DNA from: Clostridiales bacterium
Lineage (GTDB): Bacteria; Bacillota; Clostridia; Peptostreptococcales; Anaerovoracaceae
Direction of reading: 5' to 3'
Assembly (NCBI GenBank): GCA_015243575.1
Contig: CP042469.1
Span: 4,554,929 to 4,618,928 of the forward strand
DNA: 64,000 bases
Numbering within the stretch: the first letter of the stretch is position 1; the number at the start of each line of letters is the position of its first letter. The notes under the pieces are model-generated. The model did no database searches. It was not told the origin of the DNA and worked only from the letters and a program-made list of their open reading frames with translations. Below are positions 10,978 through 20,925 of this stretch, one piece after another. The translations under genes and the position numbers were made by a program.

Positions 10978-11100
10978 TTGCGCAGGTAATTTCGCATAAG
11001 GCAAGGCGCGGCTGAGGAAGGCGAAGGACGCGTATACTGACATACGCAAGCGAGCCTGACGAAGCCAGCAACGCAGCGTTATGTGAAATTAACAAGCAAG
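10978..11100 (+). repeat. AACAAGCAAG structured repeat, copy 3 (rpsG leader)
   Basis: The outer stem is AATTTCGCATAA with TTATGTGAAATT (one G-U pair). The inner hairpin is GCGTAT-ACTGAC-ATACGC, and GGCT can pair with AGCC between them. Its 3' end AACAAGCAAG continues directly into GAGGG, so the repeat end supplies part of the ribosome-binding site of rpsG. Confidence 0.72.
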
Positions 11101-11112
11101 GAGGGAAGAGAA

Positions 11113-11583
11113 GTGCCAAGAAAAGGTAATATACCAAAGAGAGAAGTACTTCCAGATCCAGTTTACGGAAGTGTTGTTGTAGCAAAGCTGATCAACAGCA
11201 TCATGTTAGACGGAAAAAAGGGAGTAGCGCAGTCAATTGTATATGACGCGTTTGAAACAATTAAGAAGAATACAGGAGAGGAACCTCTTGATGTATTTGA
11301 AAAGGCTATGAACAACATCATGCCTGTCCTTGAAGTAAAGGCCAGACGTGTTGGAGGTGCCAACTATCAGGTTCCTATCGAAGTTAGATCTGACAGACGT
11401 CAGACACTGGGAATCAGATGGCTTACAAAATATATCCGCGCCAGAGGTGAAAAAACCATGGCCGAGAGACTTGCTAAGGAACTTCTGGATGCTTCGAATA
11501 ACACTGGAGCAACCGTGAAGAAGAAGGAAGATACCCACAAGATGGCGGATGCGAATAGAGCATTTGCACATTACAGATGGTAA
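11113..11583 (+). CDS. rpsG: 30S ribosomal protein S7
   Basis: S7 nucleates assembly of the 30S head and lies at the E site. It has 156 residues, the standard length, and contains [26 protein letters not shown] split across its middle. The start is GTG at 11113, 7 nt after AAGGAGGG; the open frame upstream runs through repeat copy 3 and is not coding. fusA follows after 55 nt. Confidence 0.96.
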   Translation: MPRKGNIPKREVLPDPVYGSVVVAKLINSIMLDGKKGVAQSIVYDAFETIKKNTGEEPLDVFEKAMNNIMPVLEVKARRVGGANYQVPIEVRSDRRQTLGIRWLTKYIRARGEKTMAERLAKELLDASNNTGATVKKKEDTHKMADANRAFAHYRW

Positions 11584-11638
11584 TTGAAATTAATGTTAAT
11601 AAAGAATTTTAGAAAGAAGCAGAAAGGAGGTTTCTAGT

Positions 11639-13702
11639 ATGCCTAGACAATTCCCGCTTGAGAAAACCAGAAACATTGGCATCATGGCGCATATTGACGC
11701 CGGAAAGACCACAACCACAGAGAGAATTCTGTTCTACACAGGAAAAACCCATAAGCTTGGCGAAGTTCATGAAGGCGCAGCTACTATGGACTGGATGGAG
11801 CAGGAGCAGGAGAGAGGTATCACTATTACCTCTGCTGCTACAACGGCGCAATGGAAAGATACTCGAATCAATATAATTGATACACCCGGCCACGTTGACT
11901 TTACCGTAGAGGTAGAAAGATCACTGAGAGTCCTGGATGGAGCTGTTACTGTTCTATGTGCGAAAGGCGGAGTTGAACCTCAGTCAGAAACCGTTTGGAG
12001 ACAGGCAGAGAAGTATGGTGTACCCCGGATGATTTTCGTCAACAAGATGGATATCATGGGTGCGGACTTCTTCCGCGTTGTTGGTATGGTAAAAGACAGA
12101 CTGAAGGCCAATGCTGTGCCAATTCAGCTGCCTATCGGCTCGGAAGACAGCTTTGTCGGAATTGTAGATCTGGTTGAAATGAATGCAGAAATCTACAAGG
12201 ACGATCTGGGAAAAGAGTTTGACGTCGTGGATATCCCAGAAAATCTTAAGGAGATGGCAGCCGAGGCGAGACACAATCTGATGGAGGCGGTAGCGGAATC
12301 AGATGAAGAACTGCTCATGAAGTATCTTGAGGGCGAAGAACTCTCAAAAACTGAAGTGAAAAGCGCCATCAGAAAGATGACTGTTGCAGGAAAATTGATT
12401 CCCGTTATCTGCGGATCATCCTACAGAAACAAAGGTGTTCAGATGCTTTTGGATGCAGTCGTAGATTATATGCCATCACCAGTAGACATTCCCGCAATTA
12501 AGGGAGTGCTTCCAGATTCAGAAACAGAGGATACAAGACCTGCTGATGACAAAGGTCCATTTTCAGCTCTTGCTTTCAAAATTATGGCCGATCCCTTTGT
12601 GGGAAAACTTGCATTCTTTAGAGTATATTCCGGAACACTGAAATCGGGTTCCTATGTTTATAACTCAACAAAGGATAAGAAGGAAAGAATCGGAAGAATC
12701 CTGCAGATGCATGCAAACAGAAGAGAAGATATCGAAGAAGTCTACTCTGGTGATATTGCAGCAGCAGTAGGACTGAAGGATACAACAACCGGAGATACTT
12801 TGTGTGATGAAAATCAAGCAATCATACTGGAGTCTATGGAATTCCCTGATCCGGTTATTGAAATCGCCATCGAACCTAAGACCAAAGCCGGACAGCAAAA
12901 GATGGGTCTTGGCTTAGCAAAGCTGGCAGAAGAAGATCCTACTTTCAAAACCTATACCAATGAAGAAACAGGCCAGACGATTATTGCCGGTATGGGAGAA
13001 CTTCACTTGGAAATCATCGTAGATCGTCTTCTGCGTGAATTCAAAGTTGAAGCAAACGTAGGTAAGCCGCAGGTATCCTATAAAGAAACTATTTCTGGAA
13101 CAGCGGATGTGGATCACAAATATGCGAAGCAGTCTGGTGGACGCGGTCAGTATGGTCACGTTAAAATCAGAGTTTATCCGAGAGATCCTGGAGCTGGTTA
13201 TGAATTCAAGAATGCAGTTGTCGGAGGTGCGATTCCTAAGGAATACATTTCAAAAGTCGATGATGGTATTCGTGAAGCAATGCAGAACGGACCTCTTGCA
13301 GGATATCAGGTTGTTGACGTCGGCGTAGAACTCTATGATGGTTCTTACCACGAAGTTGACTCCTCTGAAATGGCCTTCAAAATTGCCGGATCCATGGCAT
13401 TCAGAGAAGCTGCTAAGAAAGCGAAGCCTGTACTTCTTGAACCGATCTTTAAGATTGAGGTCACTGTGCCTGAAGACTATATGGGCGACGTAATCGGTGA
13501 TATCAGCTCCAGAAGAGGAAGAATCGAAGGAACTGATATGAACTTTGGAGCAGTTGCAGTCAGAGGGTTTGTGCCTCTTTCTGAAATGTTCGGATATGCT
13601 ACCGATCTGAGATCCAGAACACAGGGTCGAGGAGTCTATGTTATGCAGTTTGACCACTTCGAGAAGCTGCCGGATAGCTTAGTAGAGAAGCTGAACAAAT
13701 AA
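11639..13702 (+). CDS. fusA: Elongation factor G
   Basis: EF-G is the GTPase that drives translocation. It has 687 residues. G-motifs are [15 protein letters not shown] near residue 19, the switch [18 protein letters not shown] near 82 and NKMD near 136. Domain IV carries [17 protein letters not shown] lies upstream of the ATG. Its place between rpsG and tuf is the conserved str order. Confidence 0.98.
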   Translation: MPRQFPLEKTRNIGIMAHIDAGKTTTTERILFYTGKTHKLGEVHEGAATMDWMEQEQERGITITSAATTAQWKDTRINIIDTPGHVDFTVEVERSLRVLDGAVTVLCAKGGVEPQSETVWRQAEKYGVPRMIFVNKMDIMGADFFRVVGMVKDRLKANAVPIQLPIGSEDSFVGIVDLVEMNAEIYKDDLGKEFDVVDIPENLKEMAAEARHNLMEAVAESDEELLMKYLEGEELSKTEVKSAIRKMTVAGKLIPVICGSSYRNKGVQMLLDAVVDYMPSPVDIPAIKGVLPDSETEDTRPADDKGPFSALAFKIMADPFVGKLAFFRVYSGTLKSGSYVYNSTKDKKERIGRILQMHANRREDIEEVYSGDIAAAVGLKDTTTGDTLCDENQAIILESMEFPDPVIEIAIEPKTKAGQQKMGLGLAKLAEEDPTFKTYTNEETGQTIIAGMGELHLEIIVDRLLREFKVEANVGKPQVSYKETISGTADVDHKYAKQSGGRGQYGHVKIRVYPRDPGAGYEFKNAVVGGAIPKEYISKVDDGIREAMQNGPLAGYQVVDVGVELYDGSYHEVDSSEMAFKIAGSMAFREAAKKAKPVLLEPIFKIEVTVPEDYMGDVIGDISSRRGRIEGTDMNFGAVAVRGFVPLSEMFGYATDLRSRTQGRGVYVMQFDHFEKLPDSLVEKLNK

Positions 13703-13710
13703 TGTACGAA

Positions 13711-13738
13711 AACGAGGCATTCATTGCTTTGCCTCGTT
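13711..13738 (+). terminator. Hairpin between fusA and tuf
   Basis: AACGAGGCA pairs with TGCCTCGTT across a 10-nt loop. Only TGCCC follows, so any termination would be weak; it may instead adjust tuf relative to fusA. Confidence 0.45.
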
Positions 13739-13842
13739 GCCCATTTCCCTTTCGAGGGACATATCGCGTAATGATGCTAGAGAATTTTCAAAGGAAAATG
13801 ATCTACTGAAACGTATAAAAATTTTAATGGAGGATCACGAAA

Positions 13843-15036
13843 ATGGCAAAAGCTAAATTTGAAAGAAACAAGCCCCATGTTAATATCGGGACAATCGGTC
13901 ACGTAGACCATGGCAAGACCACATTGACAGCGGCAATCACAAAGACCTTATACCAGAGATACGGACTCGGCCAGATGGTAGCCTTCGACCAGATCGACAA
14001 GGCACCAGAAGAAAGAGAAAGAGGTATCACCATCGCAACTGCGCACGTAGAGTACGAAACACCGAACAGACACTATGCGCACGTTGACTGCCCCGGACAT
14101 GCTGACTATGTAAAGAACATGATCACAGGAGCAGCGCAGATGGACGGAGCAATCCTTGTAGTAGCAGCAACAGACGGACCAATGCCGCAGACAAGAGAGC
14201 ACATCCTGCTGTCCAGACAGGTAGGCGTACCATACATCGTAGTATTCCTGAACAAATGTGACATGGTAGACGATGATGAGCTTCTTGACCTTGTAGAAAT
14301 GGAAGTAAGAGAACTTCTTGACGTATATGAATTCCCTGGCGATGACACACCAATCATCAGAGGATCCGCACTGGAAGCATTAAATAATCCAGAAGGCCCA
14401 TGGGGAGATAAGATTGTTGAACTGTTTGATGCAGTAGACAGCTTTATTCCAGAGCCAGAAAGACCAACCGACAAGCCATTCCTGATGCCTGTTGAGGATG
14501 TATTCTCCATCACAGGAAGAGGAACAGTAGCAACAGGAAGAGTCGAAAGAGGAATCCTGAAGGTATCCGACGAAGTAGAAATCGTAGGACTTGCAGAAGC
14601 ATCAAGAAAAGTAGTTGTAACAGGCGTAGAAATGTTCAGAAAGCTTCTTGATCAGGCACAGGCTGGAGACAACATCGGAGCACTGCTTCGTGGTGTACAG
14701 AGAACTGACATCGAAAGAGGTCAGGTACTTGCAAAGCCGGGCAGCATCAAGCCCCACACAAAGTTCACTTCCCAGGTATACGTATTGAAGAAGGAAGAAG
14801 GCGGAAGACATACACCGTTCTTTAACGGATACAGACCGCAGTTCTACTTCAGAACAACAGACGTAACAGGAAACCTGAACTTACCAGAAGGCGTAGAAAT
14901 GTGTATGCCTGGAGACAACATCCAGATGGAAATCGAGCTGATCAGCCCGATCGCTATCGAAGAAGGACTGAGATTCGCCATCAGAGAAGGTGGAAGAACA
15001 GTAGGTTCCGGCGTTGTAGCTAAGATCGTCGAGTAA
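13843..15036 (+). CDS. tuf: Elongation factor Tu
   Basis: EF-Tu delivers aminoacyl-tRNA to the ribosome. It has 397 residues. Visible motifs are [15 protein letters not shown] at residues 19-33, the switch [42 protein letters not shown] and the C-terminal [10 protein letters not shown]. Here tuf ends the str operon at a strong terminator instead of leading into rpsJ, which lies about 10 kb further on. Confidence 0.98.
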   Translation: MAKAKFERNKPHVNIGTIGHVDHGKTTLTAAITKTLYQRYGLGQMVAFDQIDKAPEERERGITIATAHVEYETPNRHYAHVDCPGHADYVKNMITGAAQMDGAILVVAATDGPMPQTREHILLSRQVGVPYIVVFLNKCDMVDDDELLDLVEMEVRELLDVYEFPGDDTPIIRGSALEALNNPEGPWGDKIVELFDAVDSFIPEPERPTDKPFLMPVEDVFSITGRGTVATGRVERGILKVSDEVEIVGLAEASRKVVVTGVEMFRKLLDQAQAGDNIGALLRGVQRTDIERGQVLAKPGSIKPHTKFTSQVYVLKKEEGGRHTPFFNGYRPQFYFRTTDVTGNLNLPEGVEMCMPGDNIQMEIELISPIAIEEGLRFAIREGGRTVGSGVVAKIVE

Positions 15037-15066
15037 TTTCGGATCTTATAAACACTATTAAAATTT

Positions 15067-15116
15067 AAAAGAGGTCTTCTTTGGGTGATTCAATCCCGAA
15101 GAAAACCTCTTTTTTT
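15067..15116 (+). terminator. Terminator of the str operon
   Basis: GAGGTCTTCTTTGGG pairs with CCCGAAGAAAACCTC, followed by TTTTTTT. This is a strong intrinsic terminator directly after tuf. Confidence 0.9.
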
Positions 15117-15348
15117 CATTTTCATACCAAATTTCTATCTGCCTCCTGCTCAATATCCCAAAAATGGGATAAATTTCACTCAAAATGGAAAGAAATAGTA
15201 CTGGGAGTACTACATCGCTCCATTTCGTTTTTTAACGGGCAGCTGTCCTATCGTTTCTAAGAATATCCAACCCGTGACCATAATGTGACTACGCTGTGAA
15301 ATAATGTAATGAAATATTTGAAATCGTCAACCCATGAAAATATTGAAA
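15117..15348. other. Gene-free spacer with a second terminator-like hairpin
   Basis: No gene is visible. ATCCCA/TGGGAT form a small hairpin near 15158. AAATGGA at 15183 pairs with TCCATTT at 15219 around a nested AGTACT palindrome and is followed by CGTTTTTT, so 15183-15233 could be a second terminator. I found no convincing promoter for the riboswitch, though one must lie in or before this stretch. Confidence 0.5.
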
Positions 15349-15428
15349 AGGCAAACCTGCCGAAAGACAGGGACGCAAAGCAAGGAGCCTAAAGCATTCT
15401 AAGCCTAAATTGCAAGGGTTGTCCTGCT
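15349..15428 (+). promoter_or_regulatory. c-di-GMP-I riboswitch (GEMM) aptamer
   Basis: GGCAAACCTGCC, the GAAA tetraloop, then CAGGGACGCAAAGC and a second stem closing with GGGTTGTCC are the signature parts of the class I cyclic di-GMP aptamer. It lies about 165 nt upstream of the SLH surface protein and is followed by a terminator, so it should couple that gene to c-di-GMP. The direction (on or off) cannot be read safely from sequence. Confidence 0.9.
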
Positions 15429-15496
15429 GCCACATATTTCATTCCATACTTTTTAGGAAACTATGAAAGGAGAAATGAAGATGATGGCTTTTTTTT
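15429..15496 (+). terminator. Expression-platform terminator of the riboswitch
   Basis: GCCA, CAT and TTTCATT on the 5' side pair with AATGAAG, ATG and TGGC on the 3' side (14 pairs with small bulges), followed by eight T. The 5' arm begins immediately at the 3' end of the aptamer, the usual design for ligand-controlled termination. Confidence 0.7.
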
Positions 15497-15592
15497 ATTG
15501 TAACAGTGACGATCCGTAATGTTGCTAGTCTGAACTTTGGTACTCCAAGAGACAAAGTGTGATCTATTTACTAGTAAACAGGAGGAAAATCG

Positions 15593-18500
15593 ATGAATCG
15601 ATTCAAACAAAAGACAGGGAAAAGAGTGCTCTCCTTTATGCTTGTTCTTGCACTTCTGATTCCTATGATTCCTGCGCCGGTGTTCGCAGCTGAACCAACC
15701 CCTGCAGAAAAGCTAAATGGGATGGTAAACACTCTGCTTGCATACAGGGATGAGGCATTAGGTTTAACGGAGAGCTTGCTTGAAAGCCCTTGTGTAGACA
15801 AGACTTGTGATGATTACGGTAAAGTTGACTGTACCGAACTTGATCATAGGCTGCTGGTTGATAGGACAAAATTTGATGCAGCCGTAGTACAGTTTGCAGA
15901 CTACATCAACCGAGATATTGATATTGTAAAACAGCTTACAAGCGGTGCTATCACGGGATACACGTATGTGAACAACAGTGGAGCTGCATATTACACCGGA
16001 ACTGCTGCAAACACTGTTGCGAAAAAAGTTGATGCTGCAATCTCCTTTCTTGAGAGTGGAGGCTACCAATGCGGAGAAAAGAGCTACTTTATAGGAGTTC
16101 CAACGGGATGGAAAAAGCAATTGGGTTTTAAGTCTTCTTTTAATCCCGGCTTTGATGTTCACTTTCTAACAGGTGCATCCAATGAAAATGCAGTAATACC
16201 GCTTGCCGAGGGATTTCTCAATATCCTTCGTGCCGGTGCAAGTCCAGATGCAGCAGAGTTAGTATATAATATGAAAGTGAGACAGATTGAAAGTTATATT
16301 GACCGGGCTGAGAAATTGGAGGCATTACCGGCTGGAGGAACACTGACTCCGGACGAGTTTAATGCAGCGGTAAGTACCTTCATTAACAATGCAAATCGAG
16401 ATCTAGAAGTGGCGTCGATACTAAAAAGCAAAACGCTAAACAAAGATTATGCATCCGCAAAACCAATTGATTTTAACTCTCTCAATAGTGATTATGGAAA
16501 ACTATCCGAAAATGACCGCTATAAAAACGTGATCACTTTTTTTAGTACAGGTGGTTTCAACTTTTCAAACCTCTTAGGAGTTAATTTCATTGTTTATAAA
16601 TCAGTGTTCTACCCCGATTATTCTGACGGCTTGTTTGGTATCGGTGTTAGTAAGGCGGATGCTTTGGTCATTATGAGCGACACCATCGCTGCATTGGAAC
16701 TGGGGATGCCGTATATGTCAGCCCTTGATCTTGCAAAGATGAAGTATGCAGAGTCCCGCGAACGCTTGCTTGCGATAAAGAATAATCCCGATGGAATCGT
16801 GGCGACACTATTGAGCAATGATCAGGAACTCAGGCAGCTTATTGCCGATCTTAATATGATTATTGGCAGTCTGGATGATATTATCAGTACAGTGGAAACC
16901 TTAGAGCGTCTTGGTATCGGAGCGGATGTTCTCGATACCATATTAAGCCCAATGGGATTAAGCTATAATGATCTCAAGCAGCTGGCGAGTCTGCGTGAAT
17001 TACTCAATAACGCAGGAATTGACACTTCGGGAGAGGTTTCTCTTGAGGACTCTTTTGAAGATGTTGCCGGCGCACTGGTCCGAGGTGCAATTGATCTTTC
17101 AATCGGAGGTGCAGATGCTCTAGTAGCAGTTAATCCTAATTCCGCGTCTGCTTATAAGAATGCCAAGGCTATTATAGATCAGACCTATTCCTCGCTCATG
17201 GAGGATGCATTAAAAGAGATCTACAATAAGTTAGGAGCTATTATAATAGTTATAGAACCAGTACGACCGTACCTGGGAATGATCAATTCGACTGTTAGCT
17301 TGGTTAAAAACATGGCAGTACTTGTTGAACAAGTAGATGCTTTGCAAGATGACTTTACCGTTGGAGGCCTTTCTGTTGCAACTTATACGACAGCAGGTAC
17401 CTTGGATAATCTTGCAAACTTCTTAGTTGCGTTTGATGCAGCAGGTCTTGGAGAAAAGCTTTCAGGACTGCTGGAAAACAGCAATCTCGGAGGCACGGTT
17501 GCAGACGGAACTGCAGCTATGCTGAATCAACTCATCAAAGAGCTGATCAAGCAGGATGTTGGACTAAGCGGATCAGATTTAGGTATTATTCAAAGAACCG
17601 TTGACTCCCTTACAAAAGCAGGACTTGATAATCCTACTGCTCTCGTCCCAATGCTCAGAGCCTCTGCCGATGTACTGCGCAGAGCAGCGGAGTTGGAAGG
17701 CGGGATTCAGGATGCCATCGACGGTAATTATGAGAGTGCCTGGAATGTCCTTACAAAGGATCTCGGCGGTATGTTCAGCAAGACAGTTACTCTTTGGAAC
17801 TCCATTGTGGCGTTATATGAAAAACCTGAGGTACAACAATTTACCGCATTCACCATGGATCATAAAACGGGAGAACTGAATCTTGACAGTCTCGAGAAGG
17901 ATGAATTCCTTCAAGCCTTCGGAGCAGGGATCAATGAGGAGGCCCAAGCAACCTTTAAGATTTTGATTGATCCGAAATGCAGCGACAGTGAGAAATTGAC
18001 AAGTTGTTATAAGTTCTACTATTTCCTCAAGGATGTGAAAACTTTTGTAGCTGACCTTGAGGCTGCCAGCAAATGTCTGAATGATGCATGCAAATGGGCA
18101 GAAGAAAATCTGTCAAGAGAAGAGGCGAAAGCATTCATTGAAAATATGGGTCGCCACTATGCTGCGGAGCTGCGGGCTTGTATCCAAGATGGTTTAAGCA
18201 GCAGTTCAATTAAGGCGGTGTGCAGAGAGATTGAAGACTCAGTATCTGAAATGAGAGACCTGCTGAACTATATCAAGTGTACTGGTGACTTGGAAATCAC
18301 AGCAACACCTGGTGAGGGAAGTGCATTCTATACCTTCGGTACAAATTACGATGCGCTGAGAGTCCGTCTGGACAGCCTGCTCCGTACACTGGGTATCAGC
18401 ACCGGGTATAAAGTGAACTCTCCGGCTGAACAGTTTACGGTTGACGGAAACAAGCTCGTTGCCATCGGAGATTTGGAAGATGGCCAATATAAGGTCAAGG

Positions 18501-20137
18501 TTGCATACCAGATGTACTTTGCAGTATGTGACCGTGATTTCGCCAGTACCCTGGCAACCAAGTGGGTAACGGTGAACATCAGCGGAGGCGGAGAGGAACC
18601 GGATGAGGCACTCACTGGAATAGAGATAACTGCGCTTCCGCATAAAATCTCCTATCGTGTTGGTGAAAGTCTCAATTTGACTGGTTTACAGGTAATGGCT
18701 CACTTTGATGATGAAACGGAAAAACTTCTTGATCTTGCGGATTGTAATATCACGCCTGAAGCAGGAACTCGCCTTACCCTTGAGGGTATTCAGCCTGTAA
18801 CCATCTCCTATGCAGGATTCTCTGATTCGTTCGAGATTACTGTGAAGGAAGCAAAAGCAGACATTTATCAGGTACGCTTTGATACCGACGGAGGTTTCCT
18901 TCTAAACGGAGCGTCTGAAACGGAAACCGTTGAGGCAGGAAGTGACATTGAGCTTCCCTGGGTCGAAAAAATGGGTCATAGCTTTAAAGGATGGTTTGAC
19001 GCAGATGGGACGTATCAAGGAAACAGCGGGGAATTCTACCGGGTAAGAAGTGATGTTGAATTCTTTGCACATTGGAAAGCGATTGAAGGAAAGAAAGAAT
19101 TCACAGTTACTTTTGATCCAAATGGTGGAACCTTCTCTGCAGGAATGCCAGCATCTGTAACGAAGCAAGAGGGGGAGGTGATTCCTCTTCCAGTGGTTAC
19201 TAGATCGGGTTATACGTTCGACGGATGGTATAGCGGAAAATCCTTCATCGGAAAAGCAAATGATGTCTATACCGTTTATCAGAACATCACACTGACCGCA
19301 GGTTGGTCCCGCAACAGCACCGGCGGCGGAGGAGGCAGCAGCAGTTCAACGCAAATTGTGGATGAAGCAATCCCATTGGGCGGAATTTATTCCCTGATGT
19401 CCCTTCCTGCTGAACCAAAGGATGGCATCGTGTACTATGTAGACGCAGATGGAAATACAGTCTTTGTACCATTCTGTTATCCCATAGGAGATAAAATTTA
19501 TTTCTTGGGACAGGTTGGAATTAAGTATCTGGTTAAAGCAAATCCAAAACAATTTGGAGATATTACAGGGAATTGGGCGTATGACAATATCTTAGCTATC
19601 GCTTCCCGAGAAGCGTTCCAAGGATACCCTGACAGCAGCTTCCAGCCTGGAAGCCCAATGACTAGAGCGATGCTGTCAGCAGTGCTTGCAAGAATGGCTA
19701 TGGTAGATACCAGTTCTTACAAAACTCGTGTGTTCGATGATGTTTCTCCGGATGCATGGTATGGACCGTCGGTAGCTTGGGCACTTGAACAGGGCATTGT
19801 CACCGGTGTAGGAGGCAAGCAATTCAATCCCAATGCAAATATAACTCGTCAGGAGTTCTCCGTAATGCTTGCCAGATTCATAAGCTATATGAGCATCAGT
19901 CTTCCGTCTGAAACGGCAGCACCTTTTGCTGATGAAGATATGGCAAGTGATTGGGCGAAAACTGCAATTGCCGATATGAAGAAATATAATATCGTAACAG
20001 GCAGAAGCGGAAACCTGTTTGATCCATATTCAGATATTACCAGAGCAGAAATCACGACAATGCTTTATCGATTGATCCAGACATCCATCACCTATGGATA
20101 TGAGAACAGCCTGAAAGAAACTAAGAAAGCAAATTAA
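15593..20137 (+). CDS. Large secreted SLH-domain surface protein
   Basis: This is a 1514-residue secreted protein. A signal peptide (MNRFKQKTGKRVLSFM, hydrophobic core, cut near VFAAE) is followed by about 970 residues of mostly helical sequence without a family I recognise. Two segments starting near residues 93 and 255 look like diverged copies of one domain (FDAAVVQF...INRDID versus FNAAVSTF...ANRDLE, each with a later SGGY/TGGF). A bacterial Ig-like domain lies near 1007-1088. Two InlB-type B repeats (FDTDGG...FKGWF and FDPNGG...FDGWY) cover about 1092-1240, followed by a Gly/Ser linker and three SLH domains from about 1320 to 1505. The SLH domains should tether it to the cell-wall polymer. 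It is alone behind the c-di-GMP riboswitch and ends at its own terminator, so a role in adhesion or sessile growth is inferred. Confidence 0.9.
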   Translation: MNRFKQKTGKRVLSFMLVLALLIPMIPAPVFAAEPTPAEKLNGMVNTLLAYRDEALGLTESLLESPCVDKTCDDYGKVDCTELDHRLLVDRTKFDAAVVQFADYINRDIDIVKQLTSGAITGYTYVNNSGAAYYTGTAANTVAKKVDAAISFLESGGYQCGEKSYFIGVPTGWKKQLGFKSSFNPGFDVHFLTGASNENAVIPLAEGFLNILRAGASPDAAELVYNMKVRQIESYIDRAEKLEALPAGGTLTPDEFNAAVSTFINNANRDLEVASILKSKTLNKDYASAKPIDFNSLNSDYGKLSENDRYKNVITFFSTGGFNFSNLLGVNFIVYKSVFYPDYSDGLFGIGVSKADALVIMSDTIAALELGMPYMSALDLAKMKYAESRERLLAIKNNPDGIVATLLSNDQELRQLIADLNMIIGSLDDIISTVETLERLGIGADVLDTILSPMGLSYNDLKQLASLRELLNNAGIDTSGEVSLEDSFEDVAGALVRGAIDLSIGGADALVAVNPNSASAYKNAKAIIDQTYSSLMEDALKEIYNKLGAIIIVIEPVRPYLGMINSTVSLVKNMAVLVEQVDALQDDFTVGGLSVATYTTAGTLDNLANFLVAFDAAGLGEKLSGLLENSNLGGTVADGTAAMLNQLIKELIKQDVGLSGSDLGIIQRTVDSLTKAGLDNPTALVPMLRASADVLRRAAELEGGIQDAIDGNYESAWNVLTKDLGGMFSKTVTLWNSIVALYEKPEVQQFTAFTMDHKTGELNLDSLEKDEFLQAFGAGINEEAQATFKILIDPKCSDSEKLTSCYKFYYFLKDVKTFVADLEAASKCLNDACKWAEENLSREEAKAFIENMGRHYAAELRACIQDGLSSSSIKAVCREIEDSVSEMRDLLNYIKCTGDLEITATPGEGSAFYTFGTNYDALRVRLDSLLRTLGISTGYKVNSPAEQFTVDGNKLVAIGDLEDGQYKVKVAYQMYFAVCDRDFASTLATKWVTVNISGGGEEPDEALTGIEITALPHKISYRVGESLNLTGLQVMAHFDDETEKLLDLADCNITPEAGTRLTLEGIQPVTISYAGFSDSFEITVKEAKADIYQVRFDTDGGFLLNGASETETVEAGSDIELPWVEKMGHSFKGWFDADGTYQGNSGEFYRVRSDVEFFAHWKAIEGKKEFTVTFDPNGGTFSAGMPASVTKQEGEVIPLPVVTRSGYTFDGWYSGKSFIGKANDVYTVYQNITLTAGWSRNSTGGGGGSSSSTQIVDEAIPLGGIYSLMSLPAEPKDGIVYYVDADGNTVFVPFCYPIGDKIYFLGQVGIKYLVKANPKQFGDITGNWAYDNILAIASREAFQGYPDSSFQPGSPMTRAMLSAVLARMAMVDTSSYKTRVFDDVSPDAWYGPSVAWALEQGIVTGVGGKQFNPNANITRQEFSVMLARFISYMSISLPSETAAPFADEDMASDWAKTAIADMKKYNIVTGRSGNLFDPYSDITRAEITTMLYRLIQTSITYGYENSLKETKKAN

Positions 20138-20143
20138 ATCCAG

Positions 20144-20179
20144 AAGAGACTCGCACCGAAAGCTGCGGGTCTCTTTTTT
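20144..20179 (+). terminator. Terminator after the SLH gene
   Basis: AGAGACTCGCA pairs with TGCGGGTCTCT and is followed by TTTTT. Confidence 0.9.
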
Positions 20180-20205
20180 CTAATTAGCTCTTTCTCATGA
20201 ATATA

Positions 20206-20235
20206 TTGTTCCCTAACAGTGTTTTATGATAAAAT
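20206..20235 (+). promoter_or_regulatory. Possible promoter of the LUD-CheX cluster
   Basis: TTGTTC at 20206 and TAAAAT at 20230 are 18 nt apart, between the SLH terminator and the LUD gene. The match to sigma-A consensus is moderate. Confidence 0.45.
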
Positions 20236-20274
20236 AAATCAAATTTCAAAATTGGAAAAAGGAGGAATGTAAGA

Positions 20275-20910
20275 ATGGAAAGCAAAAAAGCTGCCAATAA
20301 GCTGAAGATAGATACAGTCATTAAAAATCTGGAAAAGCGGGGAATGGAAGGTCATTACTGTCAAACGAGCGAAGAGGCAGTGGAATTAATTTTGTCGATG
20401 ATACCAGACAAGACCATTGTGTCCTGGGGCGGATCTGCAACACTGAATGAATTGGGAGTGAAGGGAAAGCTGGCGGAAAGAGATCTCGAAATCATAGATC
20501 CCTACAGTACTTCTGACTCTGCCGAATCCATGGAACGCAGGAGAAGAGGTCTTCTTTCAGATTATTATCTTATGAGCACCAATGCTCTTACCATGGATGG
20601 TGAGCTGGTAAATATCGATGGCACAAGCAATCGAGTTGCAGCTCTGTGTTTCGGACCTAAAAATGTTATCGTGGTAGCTGGTGCAAACAAATTGGCAATA
20701 GGTCTGGACGATGCGTTTACCAGAGCAAAGCTTAGTGCAGCAGTTCCCAACAATGTCAGACTAAAAAGGAATAATCCATGTACCATAACAGGAACCTGCA
20801 ACAACTGCCTTTCTAAAGACTGTATCTGCTGCAACATTGTGACAACAAGATATTGCGGCACTCCAGGCAGAATTCAGGTTATACTAGTCAACGAAGAATT
20901 AGGATATTAA
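20275..20910 (+). CDS. LUD domain protein (LutC/YkgG-like)
   Basis: The 211-residue protein matches the LUD (lactate utilisation, formerly DUF162) fold: IVSWGGSATLNELGV near residue 45, then YLMSTNALTMDGELVNIDGTSNRVAAL, and FGPKNVIVVAGANKL. Stand-alone LUD proteins are common in Clostridia and of unknown substrate. The C-terminal part adds a cysteine-rich patch (CTITGTCNNCLSKDCICC) that could bind metal. There is no lutA or lutB neighbour, so lactate oxidation is not supported. It is 15 nt ahead of the response regulator and probably cotranscribed. Confidence 0.8.
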   Translation: MESKKAANKLKIDTVIKNLEKRGMEGHYCQTSEEAVELILSMIPDKTIVSWGGSATLNELGVKGKLAERDLEIIDPYSTSDSAESMERRRRGLLSDYYLMSTNALTMDGELVNIDGTSNRVAALCFGPKNVIVVAGANKLAIGLDDAFTRAKLSAAVPNNVRLKRNNPCTITGTCNNCLSKDCICCNIVTTRYCGTPGRIQVILVNEELGY

Positions 20911-20925
20911 AGTAGGTGTGTATTT

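Noticed and set aside
10628-11100. CRISPR array or tandem tRNA/rRNA remnants
   Set aside because: The units are ~120 nt with diverged interiors and no short exact repeat-spacer pattern; no tRNA cloverleaf fits.
10734-11185. Several minus-strand open frames in the rpsL-rpsG gap
   Set aside because: They run through the structured repeats, have no ribosome-binding sites, and their residues follow from the repeat sequence.
20275-20910. Lactate utilisation operon (lutABC)
   Set aside because: Only a LUD-domain protein is present; no lutA or lutB partner lies nearby.
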